Shown: positions 15,226-22,779 of the stretch, one piece after another | Position numbering within the stretch: the first letter of the stretch is position 1 | How the letters are laid out: each line of letters begins with the position of its first letter | Assembly: GCA_964613455.1 (NCBI GenBank) | Contig: CAZTGS010000003.1 | Span: forward strand, 1-64,000 | Origin: SCGC-AAA076-P13 sp964613455 | Lineage (GTDB): Bacteria; Pseudomonadota; Gammaproteobacteria; Magnimaribacterales; D2472 | Length of the DNA stretch: 64,000 nt | Direction: 5' to 3' | Program-made: the position numbers and the translations under genes | Notes under the pieces: model-generated | Databases searched by the model: none | What the model was told of the DNA's origin: nothing | Seen by the model: the letters and a program-made list of their open reading frames with translations, nothing else

Positions 15226-15768
15226 TTATCTTCTAGTAGCTAAAGCTATATTTTTAAAATTCAAATCCCTGTATACAAACTTATTAGTATTTGTATATTT
15301 TCCTATAGCCTGGTTCCAATCAAAATGTATCCCCAAGTTATTTTCGGGCGGAGAAATTTCAAATATAACTTCATATGTATCATTAATACTTCCTGGGAGT
15401 TTTATATTCTGGGCATAATGTAAGTTATCTGTAAGATTCAAATGAGGCGTTAGATCAACTTTAAGTTTTATGCCCGAACTGTTTTTTATAGTCACAGATG
15501 TCTTTAAATAGGGTACAAAACCGCCTTCAGGAGATCCCTCTGGAGCGTCCGAAGACCAATTAGCTAACATCTCTATATGTATATTAGTTTCCTTTTCTGA
15601 TAAATAAGAACCTTCAGGCAGGATAATATCTTTTGGAGCCGCTTCAAAAATTAGGATTATTCCAGGCATTATTTTTTCTTTACCAATAATCATTTCTTCT
15701 GATATTAAAGTTATGGATGCAAAAAGCGTCATTGAAAGAAGAGTTTTGATTGGTATTTTTTTGATCAT
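15226..15768 (-). CDS. Periplasmic iron-transport protein, P19/FetP/Tp34 family
   Basis: About 180 residues from the preferred ATG at 15768, which gives a clean signal peptide (MIKKIPIKTLLSMTLFASITLIS); a frame to 15804 adds 12 residues without a better ribosome site. The family pattern is clear: EGGFVPYLKTSVTI, TPHLNLTDNLHYAQNI (metal-site His and the HY motif), then TYEVIFEISPP. P19-type proteins bind Fe2+ or Cu2+ in the periplasm and work with FTR1/FetM-type importers; no such partner is in the window. It is divergent from the TonB receptor and starts 55-70 bp from a strong Fur box, so it is likely iron-repressed. Confidence 0.75.
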   Translation of the reverse strand: MIKKIPIKTLLSMTLFASITLISEEMIIGKEKIMPGIILIFEAAPKDIILPEGSYLSEKETNIHIEMLANWSSDAPEGSPEGGFVPYLKTSVTIKNSSGIKLKVDLTPHLNLTDNLHYAQNIKLPGSINDTYEVIFEISPPENNLGIHFDWNQAIGKYTNTNKFVYRDLNFKNIALATRR

Positions 15769-15809
15769 TAGAATGTTTTTAATTAATTCATTTATTTTAT
15801 ACAAAAGGG

Positions 15810-15838
15810 TTGTATTTGCAAATGAGAATCATTATCAT
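15810..15838 (+). promoter_or_regulatory. Promoter of the TonB receptor leader
   Basis: TTGTAT (15810-15815) and TATCAT (15833-15838) are separated by 17 bp; the -10 matches five of six consensus bases. Transcription would start near 15844-15846, the first base of the long leader stem. The -10 lies inside the Fur box, so Fur-Fe would block it. Confidence 0.5.
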
Positions 15839-15839
15839 T
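15821..15839. promoter_or_regulatory. Fur box
   Basis: TGAGAATCATTATCA at 15823-15837 matches the 7-1-7 Fur consensus TGATAATNATTATCA at all but one of the fourteen defined positions. It lies between the divergent P19-like gene and the TonB receptor and overlaps the predicted -10 of the latter. Both genes are iron-uptake types, so regulation by Fur is well supported. Confidence 0.85.
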
Positions 15840-15843
15840 TACA

Positions 15844-15960
15844 TTCTTGAAGGTCGCTGATATTTTTATCCCCTGAAAGTGTGCAGTTTTTTTGTGATTT
15901 CCTCCTACGAAAATCAAAAAGACAAAAGGCGAAGACATTAGCGGCTTTCAAGAACCATAA
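15844..15960 (+). ncRNA. Structured Fur-controlled leader RNA, possible trans-acting sRNA against katG
   Basis: The predicted transcript begins with an arm (15844-15861) that pairs with 15937-15954 in an 18-bp stem with three G-U pairs; G-U pairs mean the fold belongs to the plus-strand RNA. Inside, TGATTT (15895-15900) and AAATCA (15911-15916) form a hairpin whose 10-nt loop is CCTCCTACGA. Bases 15898-15911 are fully complementary to katG 18460-18473 (its Shine-Dalgarno) and 15891-15896 to katG 18476-18481, up to the A of the start codon. There is no T-run after the closing stem, so the RNA is either processed from, or acts as, the 5' leader of the receptor mRNA. Function is inference. Confidence 0.5.
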
Positions 15961-15978
15961 TTTTATAAGAGGTAAAAA

Positions 15979-18174
15979 ATGAGTAATTTATTAACTAGAA
16001 TAGTTGAAGACAAATCCGCCTTGTTGCTTATTGGTGCTTTAGTTGTTTCTTCATTAGCATTTACTTTAAATGCTGAAGATGCTTCTGATATAGAATCAGT
16101 AACAATAATCGGAACTAAAGATGACGCAAAAGAACTGCCAGGTTCTGGAGCTGTTATCACTAACGAAGATCTTAAGAAGGCAATGGATACTGATATACAT
16201 AAGATATTATCAGCAGTTCCTGGAGTTTTCTTTAGAACTGAAGACGGCTATGGTCTCAGACCAAACATTTCTATCAGAGGAACATCAATTGATAGATCAG
16301 CTAAAGTAACAATTATGGAAGACGGCGTTTTAGTGGCTCCAGCACCATATACTTCATCTTCAGCTTATTACTTCCCTACAACAGGAAGGATTAATTCAGT
16401 TGAAGTTCTAAAAGGGCCTGCTGCAATTAGCCAAGGACCAAGCACTATTGGTGGAGCTATTAATTTAATAAGTACGCCGATACCGGAAACCCTTTCAGGA
16501 AAATTTGTTCAAGAACTAGGTCAGAATGGTATGACAAGAACTCATATGTATGCTGGTTCTACTCAAGGTAATCTAGGCGGCTTGCTTGAAATTCATGAGC
16601 ACGCTAGTGACGGTTTTGATTCAATTGCAAATGTTGGCGGTGATACAGGTTTTGATAAATCTGATGTAATGCTGAAAGCTAGGTATGAATCAGGAATGCA
16701 TTCATTAACTTTTAAATATACCGAAGTTGAAGAAACATCTGAACAGTCATATGTAGGCCTTTCACAATCAAGTTTCCTATCTAACCCAAGACAAAGATAC
16801 GGCATGACTCAGTACGACGTAATGAACAATGATGGGGATCAAACTTCATTAACGTATGTTGGTGATTTTGATAATTTTGATATTGTTGCTACCTCATGGA
16901 GTAATGACTATCACAGAGATTGGTTTAAAGTAGACAAAGCTAATAATACAAAAGCTCACGGTATAAGTAATGGTATTAACAATGTTATATCTGCTGCTAA
17001 TTCTGGTAATGCAAATGCACAAGCTATTCTTGACGGAACGTTGGCTGTAACCGTAAAGCTTAAGCACAACAATAGATTCTATACAAATGAAGGTATGCAA
17101 TTTAAAGTTTCGACAGAAATAGGTAATCATGCTTTAACTGTAGGTTATAGAGATATGGAAGATTCAGAAAGCAGATATCAGTCATACGAATGTTTTGATC
17201 AATCAGCAACTGGAACCAATACAGCTTTATACGCATGTAGTTCTGGTTATTCAGGATCAAATAATAGACTGAGAGTTTCAGAAGCCACTTCATTTTATAT
17301 TGAAGATACTATTACTATGGGCGACTTAGCAGTCACTATAGGGCACAGATCTGAAGAATATGACCAAGTAGAAAATAGATGGGATGATGGCGTTCCAACT
17401 AGAACTGTTCTTGCTTCAGGGTACCCAAAAGCTAAGACAGGCGATTATACAACTACAGGATTTGGTGCAACATATGACATGAATGAAAATGTAAAGCTTG
17501 TTGCTGGATTCCATGAAGGAATGTCACCAATTTTTGGTGGTGATGCAGAAGAAGCTGATAATATGGAAATTGGTGTTAGATACTCTAAAGGTACTACTAG
17601 TCTTGAAGTTATGCGTTTCTCAAGTGACTATGCAAACTTAAAAGGAGAATGCAAAAATTCTTCTGGTGGAGACTGTGATGCTGGCGATATTTTTGATGGT
17701 GGCGCAGTTGATGTGTCAGGTCTTGAGGTTTCAGGATCATGGATGTTCGAAGGCGAGGGAGTTTCTTATCCTGTTGCATTAACTTATACCAACACTGATG
17801 CTACTTTTGGAACTAGTTTTGATAATGGAGATTATTGGGGAACTGTTGCAGCTGGTGATGATGTACCTTATATTCCAAGCTCATCAATGGCTCTAATTAT
17901 TGGTTTTGTTACTGATAACGGTCTTAGCGGTAATATGAGATTGGTTGATAACGGAAGCTCATGTTCAACAGCAGCATGTGGAACATATCAGACTATCGAT
18001 GCTCATAGTTTCCTGGACTTAAATCTAAGAAAAACTTTAAACGAGAACATGGATGTTTATATGGTTATGGAGAATGTTCTTGATAGCGAAGATATTGTTG
18101 CAAGAGCACCTAAAGATGGTGCTAGATCTCAAAAACCGGCAACAATGAAAGTTGGTTTTGCATATAAATTCTAA
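15979..18174 (+). CDS. TonB-dependent outer-membrane receptor (FecA-like)
   Basis: 731 residues. A signal peptide ends near residue 32 (SSLAFTLNAED), a TonB box-like IESVTIIG follows (38-45), then the plug domain (about 50-165; NISIRGTSIDRSAKVTIMED and RINSVEVLKGPAAI) and the beta-barrel, ending in the outer-membrane signature KVGFAYKF with terminal Phe. The plug resembles the FecA/COG4772 branch that takes up ferric-citrate-type chelates. No FecR/FecI signalling genes are present and no extra N-terminal signalling domain is seen. It has an AGAGG ribosome site 7 bp before the ATG, a Fur box and a long structured leader. A strong terminator follows. Confidence 0.92.
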   Translation: MSNLLTRIVEDKSALLLIGALVVSSLAFTLNAEDASDIESVTIIGTKDDAKELPGSGAVITNEDLKKAMDTDIHKILSAVPGVFFRTEDGYGLRPNISIRGTSIDRSAKVTIMEDGVLVAPAPYTSSSAYYFPTTGRINSVEVLKGPAAISQGPSTIGGAINLISTPIPETLSGKFVQELGQNGMTRTHMYAGSTQGNLGGLLEIHEHASDGFDSIANVGGDTGFDKSDVMLKARYESGMHSLTFKYTEVEETSEQSYVGLSQSSFLSNPRQRYGMTQYDVMNNDGDQTSLTYVGDFDNFDIVATSWSNDYHRDWFKVDKANNTKAHGISNGINNVISAANSGNANAQAILDGTLAVTVKLKHNNRFYTNEGMQFKVSTEIGNHALTVGYRDMEDSESRYQSYECFDQSATGTNTALYACSSGYSGSNNRLRVSEATSFYIEDTITMGDLAVTIGHRSEEYDQVENRWDDGVPTRTVLASGYPKAKTGDYTTTGFGATYDMNENVKLVAGFHEGMSPIFGGDAEEADNMEIGVRYSKGTTSLEVMRFSSDYANLKGECKNSSGGDCDAGDIFDGGAVDVSGLEVSGSWMFEGEGVSYPVALTYTNTDATFGTSFDNGDYWGTVAAGDDVPYIPSSSMALIIGFVTDNGLSGNMRLVDNGSSCSTAACGTYQTIDAHSFLDLNLRKTLNENMDVYMVMENVLDSEDIVARAPKDGARSQKPATMKVGFAYKF

Positions 18175-18190
18175 TTTAATTTAGAACTTA

Positions 18191-18222
18191 AAAAGGCGAG
18201 TAGTAGTACTCGCCTTTTTTTT
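18191..18222 (+). terminator. Rho-independent terminator after the TonB receptor
   Basis: Twelve-bp stem AAAAGGCGAGTA (18191-18202) with TACTCGCCTTTT (18207-18218) around the loop GTAG, followed by a T-run to 18222. Confidence 0.9.
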
Positions 18223-18293
18223 AATTTTTTTAATAATTTCTAATTAGAAGTATGCAAATTTATTTGTAATAAAGTACAATCACTATCCATAAT

Positions 18294-18369
18294 GGGGCTA
18301 TAGCTCAGCTGGGAGAGCACCTGCTTTGCAAGCAGGGGGTCCGCGGTTCGATCCCGCGTAGCTCCACCA
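18294..18369 (+). tRNA. tRNA-Ala (TGC)
   Basis: 76 bases with the CCA end encoded. Acceptor GGGGCTA pairs with TAGCTCC, D-arm GCTCAGCTGGGAGAGC, anticodon arm CCTGCTTTGCAAGCAGG with anticodon TGC, T-arm GCGGTTCGATCCCGC. TACAAT at 18275-18280 is a possible -10. The gene stands alone, outside an rRNA operon, between the TonB receptor and katG. Confidence 0.98.
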
Positions 18370-18376
18370 TTTTTTG

Positions 18377-18422
18377 AAATAAACATATATAAATTTGATA
18401 TGTTTATTTATGTATTTTTTTT
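18377..18422 (+). terminator. AT-rich terminator after tRNA-Ala
   Basis: Perfect 12-bp stem AAATAAACATAT (18377-18388) with its complement at 18398-18409, then a T-run at 18415-18422. The stem is AT-rich, but position and T-run fit termination of the tRNA transcript. Confidence 0.65.
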
Positions 18423-18480
18423 GTTATATTTATATATCAAAAGAATTTAAAAGTGTTTGTTCGTAGGAGGAAAACCACAA

Positions 18481-20631
18481 ATGAGTAATGAAAGTGAAGG
18501 AAAATGTCCTGTAATGCATGGGGCCGCAACAACAAATAAAGCTAGCAGTACGTCGGTTCGTGATTGGTGGCCTAATAATTTAAACCTTAATATTCTTCAT
18601 CAACATGATAGTAAATCGAATCCTATGGAAGATGAGTTTGATTACCAAGAAGAGTTCTCCAAAATCAATTATGACGCACTCAAAGAAGACTTGAATGCAT
18701 TAATGACAGATTCTCAGGATTGGTGGCCTGCAGATTATGGTCATTATGGACCTTTTTTTATAAGAATGACTTGGCATGCAGCCGGAACCTATAGAAGCAC
18801 AGATGGACGAGGTGGTGGTGGAACCGGTGCTCAAAGATTTGCACCACTTAATAGTTGGCCTGATAACGGAAACTTAGATAAGGCTAGAAGATTGCTTTGG
18901 CCAATTAAACAAAAGTATGGAAAACAAATTAGCTGGGCTGACTTATTAATTCTTGCTGGTAATGTAGCAATCGAATCAATGGGTGGTAAAACATTTGGCT
19001 TCAGCGGCGGGCGACCTGATATATGGGCTCCTGAGGAAGATATCCATTGGGGATTAGAAAAAGAATGGCTTGAAAATAATAGATACGAAAGCAATGACGA
19101 TAGAGAGTCCTTAGACATGCCTCTTGGCGCAGTTCAAATGGGATTAATATATGTAAACCCTCAAGGCCCAGATGGAAATCCAGACCCTCTTGCAAGTGCA
19201 CATGATGTAAGAACAACGTTTGGCAGAATGGCAATGAACGATTATGAAACCGTAGCATTAGTTGCTGGCGGACATACATTTGGTAAAGGTCATGGAGCTG
19301 GGCCAGAAGAAAGCGTTGGAGTAGAGCCAGAAGGTGGTGCTCTTGAAAAGATGGGATTAGGGTGGATGAGCTCTTATGCTTCGGGCAAAGGAAGAGATAC
19401 TATTACTAGTGGATTTGAAGGAGCTTGGACTGCTAATCCAACTCAATGGGATAACGGATATTTTGATCTATTATTCGGTTATGAGTGGGAACTTGTTGAC
19501 ACACCAGCAGGTGCTAAAGTTTGGCATGCAGTAGATGTAAAAGATGAGGACTTAGCTCCTGATGCTGAAGATTCTTCAATAAGAGTTCCTACTATGATGA
19601 CTACTGCTGATATTGCACTTAGAGAAGACCCAGAATATAAAAAAATCTCTAAGCATTTTCATGAAAATCCAGAAGAATTTGCAGATGCTTTTGCTGAAGC
19701 CTGGTTTAAGTTACTTCACAGAGATATGGGTCCAAAAACTAGATATATGGGTCCTGAAGTTCCAAAAGAAGAAAGAATTTGGATGGATCCTGTGCCATTA
19801 GGTTCAACAGATTATGATACAGATGTTGTTGCTCAGAAAATTAAAGAATGTGATTTATCAATTCAAGAAATGGTAGAAACTGCATGGGCAAGTGCATCAA
19901 CATACAGAGCCTCAGATATGAGAGGTGGTGCTAATGGATCACGAATTAGATTAGCTCCTCAAAAAGATTGGGAAGTTAACAAGCCAACTCAACTTCAAAA
20001 GGTCTTAGCTATATATGAAGAGGTATCAAATGAAACAGGCGCATCAATTGCTGACATTATTATATTGGCTGGAAACGTTGGCATTGAAATGGCAACAGGG
20101 GTTAAAGTTCCTTTTATGGCTGGAAGGGGTGATGCCTCGCAAGAACAGACCGATGTGGAATCATTTTCAGTTTTAGAGCCTCATTCAGATGGGTTTAGAA
20201 ATTTTCATAAATCAGGTATTAATGTAACTCCTGAGGAAATGATGTTAGATAAGGCCCAGTTACTTAGCTTAACAGCTCCTGAAATGACGGTACTGCTTGG
20301 TGGTATGAGATCATTAGGCATTAGCTCAAACGGTTATGGCCTTTATTCTGATAATTCAAATACTCTTACCAATGATCATTTTAATACTCTTTTAGATATG
20401 AAAGTTGAATGGAAACCAAATGGAACTGGTAATTCTTATGAAGGTTTTGATAGGGTTTCTGGTGAAAAGGTTAGAACTGCTTCGAGAGCAGATCTTGTTT
20501 TTGGTTCTAATTCTCAATTAAGAGCTTTAGCTGAAGTTTATGCTTCGAATGACGCTAAAGATAAATTTGTTAATGACTTTATTTCAGCTTGGAACAAAGT
20601 CATGAATGCAGATCGTTTCGACATATCTTAA
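18481..20631 (+). CDS. katG: Catalase-peroxidase KatG
   Basis: 716 residues, a normal KatG length, with the duplicated class-I peroxidase layout. Distal heme side RMTWHAAGTYR (Arg, Trp, His), the proximal His in VAGGHTFGKGHGAG, and the partners of the Met-Tyr-Trp cofactor (Tyr in GLIYVNPQGP, Met in GRMAMNDYE) are present. It removes hydrogen peroxide in the cytoplasm and needs heme iron. AGGAGG at 18465-18470 decides the ATG at 18481; a TTG frame start 24 bp upstream runs through that site and is unlikely. The Shine-Dalgarno/start region is complementary to the leader RNA of the upstream TonB receptor. No OxyR site was recognised. Confidence 0.98.
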   Translation: MSNESEGKCPVMHGAATTNKASSTSVRDWWPNNLNLNILHQHDSKSNPMEDEFDYQEEFSKINYDALKEDLNALMTDSQDWWPADYGHYGPFFIRMTWHAAGTYRSTDGRGGGGTGAQRFAPLNSWPDNGNLDKARRLLWPIKQKYGKQISWADLLILAGNVAIESMGGKTFGFSGGRPDIWAPEEDIHWGLEKEWLENNRYESNDDRESLDMPLGAVQMGLIYVNPQGPDGNPDPLASAHDVRTTFGRMAMNDYETVALVAGGHTFGKGHGAGPEESVGVEPEGGALEKMGLGWMSSYASGKGRDTITSGFEGAWTANPTQWDNGYFDLLFGYEWELVDTPAGAKVWHAVDVKDEDLAPDAEDSSIRVPTMMTTADIALREDPEYKKISKHFHENPEEFADAFAEAWFKLLHRDMGPKTRYMGPEVPKEERIWMDPVPLGSTDYDTDVVAQKIKECDLSIQEMVETAWASASTYRASDMRGGANGSRIRLAPQKDWEVNKPTQLQKVLAIYEEVSNETGASIADIIILAGNVGIEMATGVKVPFMAGRGDASQEQTDVESFSVLEPHSDGFRNFHKSGINVTPEEMMLDKAQLLSLTAPEMTVLLGGMRSLGISSNGYGLYSDNSNTLTNDHFNTLLDMKVEWKPNGTGNSYEGFDRVSGEKVRTASRADLVFGSNSQLRALAEVYASNDAKDKFVNDFISAWNKVMNADRFDIS

Positions 20632-20637
20632 TATCCT

Positions 20638-20667
20638 GATTAGGATGGCACTAAAGCTATCCTAATC
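20638..20667 (+). terminator. Hairpin terminator after katG
   Basis: Twelve-bp stem GATTAGGATGGC (20638-20649) with GCTATCCTAATC (20656-20667), one G-U pair, six-base loop. The following T content is weak. Confidence 0.6.
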
Positions 20668-20701
20668 CTTATTAACTCCAAAAAAGTTTATAATCATTAC
20701 T

Positions 20702-21430
20702 ATGGATAGAGAGCTTTGGAAAGAAATTCGACATGAGATAGGTCTTAGAATAGATGCTGAGCCTACTCTTGGATCATTCTTACATTCTCTAATATTATCG
20801 CAAAAAGATTTACTTGCTGCTGTTGCATCTATCCTAGCTTCAAAACTTCATAGCGATGCATTATCAGCAATGGATATTAAGGAATTTATTTTAGATGTGT
20901 ATAGAGATTGTGATGATATAGAAGTTTCATTAGAAGCCGATTTAAGATTTTTCAAGGATAGTGATCCTGCATGTAATTTTGTTTCTACCCCATTACTTTT
21001 TTATAAAGGTTTTTTAGGATTAGCAACCTATAGAGCTGCTCATTGTTTATGGAACAACGAAAGACACACTATGGCGTTATTTTTTCAAAATAGAGCATCT
21101 GAGGTTTTTGGTTTAGATATCCATCCAGCAGCTAAAATTGCTGGCGGCGTTATGATAGATCATGCAACCGGAGTAGTAATCGGCGAAACAGCTGAAATAG
21201 AAACAGAGGTATCTATATATCAAGGCGTGACCTTGGGCGGTAAAGGATTTGACTCTGGTAAAAGACATCCTAATATAAAAAAGGGTGCTTCTATATTTGC
21301 TGCGAGTACTATTCTTGGAAATATTACTATAGGAGAAGGGTCAATAGTCGCAGCCGGAAGCTTGGTTCTAAAAGATGTCAACAGCAATACAACAGTAGCT
21401 GGAGTCCCAGCCAAAGAAACTAATAACTAG
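20702..21430 (+). CDS. cysE: Serine O-acetyltransferase
   Basis: 242 residues. The N-terminal helical SATase domain (about 1-135) is followed by left-handed beta-helix hexapeptide repeats. MIDHATGVVIGETA holds the catalytic His and Asp pair region, and LGGKG and GAGAxIFA-like repeats follow. The enzyme makes O-acetylserine from serine and acetyl-CoA, the first step of cysteine synthesis. It is about 30 residues shorter than the E. coli enzyme, mainly at the C-terminal tail that carries feedback inhibition by cysteine, so inhibition may differ. It converges on the second hydroxylase with a 3-bp gap. Confidence 0.95.
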   Translation: MDRELWKEIRHEIGLRIDAEPTLGSFLHSLILSQKDLLAAVASILASKLHSDALSAMDIKEFILDVYRDCDDIEVSLEADLRFFKDSDPACNFVSTPLLFYKGFLGLATYRAAHCLWNNERHTMALFFQNRASEVFGLDIHPAAKIAGGVMIDHATGVVIGETAEIETEVSIYQGVTLGGKGFDSGKRHPNIKKGASIFAASTILGNITIGEGSIVAAGSLVLKDVNSNTTVAGVPAKETNN

Positions 21431-21433
21431 ATT

Positions 21434-22711
21434 TTATAAAACTCTTTTATCTTTTAGAGGATTCAAGGCTTGATAGGCTTGATAGATAAACAATAAACTC
21501 ACAACTCCAATATTTACAAAAAGCTGACTCATTAATAACTGTGTTGAGAGTATATTAGTATTTAAAAATCCAAGATATTCTATCCCAAGAACACCAAAAA
21601 TAGATAAACCAAGAATAACTGCATACATATATGAATTACCTTGTAATAAAGACGCTGTAAGACTACTCAAAAGTGTAATAGCTATACCAAATACAATGAT
21701 TTCATTATAAGAGTACTGAGCAAGAAAGAACAAAACAGAGCCTGAGACAATGGTTGTAAATAACATTTGGAAAAAAGCAAAAACTTTTATATCTAAAGAT
21801 ATGATTGGATTGTATTTCACATAAAATTCTTTAGGGTCTTTCACTTCTATGCAGTCTTCAGGTCTCCAATATGTTTTTGAATACCAAATTTTAAATTTAT
21901 CACTCATTTTTTCTGTTTTTATTGTGTCTTTAATCATCGTTGAGTAAACCTGAATATTGGCCCAAATAGGATTAAAACTCTTTAAAGCACTCACGGTTCC
22001 ATACACAGGAGTAACATCAGGCATTCTTGCTGTATATGTTCCAAACATACGATCCCAAATAATGAAAACACCACCATAATTTGCATCTATGTATTCTTTA
22101 TTTTTTGCGTGATGAATTCCATGATTCATAGGCGTAATAAATATCTTCTCTAAGAATCCTAAATGACCTATATGCTCTGTATGAACCCAGAATTGGTAAA
22201 CTAAGTTTATGCCAGCTACCGTTACAAAAACTTCACCTGGAACGCCAAGCATAATCATAGGCATATAAAAAATCCATTTCCAAAGCCAACCGGTGCTAGT
22301 CTGTCTTAAAGCTGTTGCAAGATTATAATCTTCGCCATGATGATGAACGCTATGAGTTGCCCAAAGAATCTTAATTTCATGATGTAATCTATGCATCCAG
22401 TAATAAGAAAGATCGTACAAAAGAAAAGCAATAATCCATGTCAGTGGATTTTTCATAGATAAAAGACCCACGTTCATGTATTTACCAATGTATACAAAAA
22501 TTAAACTTTGCACTCCAAGGTTTAACATAGTGGGATACCTACTTATCATGCCTAGAGAGATACTGGTAAATGTATCATTGAGCCTATAAGTATCTTTACC
22601 TACATATCTGCCATAACAGTACTCAATAATAATCATTAAAAAGAAGACGGGCACAGCAAATGTGATAATTGCGGACTTATCTGTAACAACAGCTGCAGCT
22701 TCTTCGATCAT
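21434..22711 (-). CDS. Second fatty acid hydroxylase/sterol desaturase family protein (AGMO-like)
   Basis: 425 residues, a paralogue of the protein at 433-1659 with the same arrangement: H107-x2-HH111, H120-x2-HHH125, and NHGIHHA followed by ANYGGVFIIWDRMFGT. Hydrophobic segments flank the clusters and three to four more lie at the C terminus (about 310-415). The expected centre is di-iron; lipid substrate unknown. GGAGG at five bases before the ATG is a good ribosome site and shares 8 bases (GGAGGAAA) with the katG site targeted by the leader RNA. It stands apart from the DUF305 operon by 68 bp. Confidence 0.85.
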   Translation of the reverse strand: MIEEAAAVVTDKSAIITFAVPVFFLMIIIEYCYGRYVGKDTYRLNDTFTSISLGMISRYPTMLNLGVQSLIFVYIGKYMNVGLLSMKNPLTWIIAFLLYDLSYYWMHRLHHEIKILWATHSVHHHGEDYNLATALRQTSTGWLWKWIFYMPMIMLGVPGEVFVTVAGINLVYQFWVHTEHIGHLGFLEKIFITPMNHGIHHAKNKEYIDANYGGVFIIWDRMFGTYTARMPDVTPVYGTVSALKSFNPIWANIQVYSTMIKDTIKTEKMSDKFKIWYSKTYWRPEDCIEVKDPKEFYVKYNPIISLDIKVFAFFQMLFTTIVSGSVLFFLAQYSYNEIIVFGIAITLLSSLTASLLQGNSYMYAVILGLSIFGVLGIEYLGFLNTNILSTQLLMSQLFVNIGVVSLLFIYQAYQALNPLKDKRVL

Positions 22712-22779
22712 TTTTCCTCCGTGGACTTTAGATTTTAAGGATTAGCATGTAAATATGCAATAGCACATAAAATATCTAG

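Noticed and set aside
15880..15920. A duplicated katG-like gene start on the minus strand (GTAGGAGGAAA)
   Set aside because: The minus strand has the Shine-Dalgarno-like string but no start codon or open frame behind it, and the G-U pairs of the surrounding stem only form on the plus strand.
15841..15960. Known metabolite riboswitch (cobalamin, TPP, FMN, NiCo) before the TonB receptor
   Set aside because: None of the sequence boxes of these classes that I know is present; the fold and the katG complementarity fit a Fur-controlled leader/sRNA better.
18457..18480. TTG start for katG
   Set aside because: It would translate through the AGGAGG ribosome site; the ATG at 18481 has ideal spacing.
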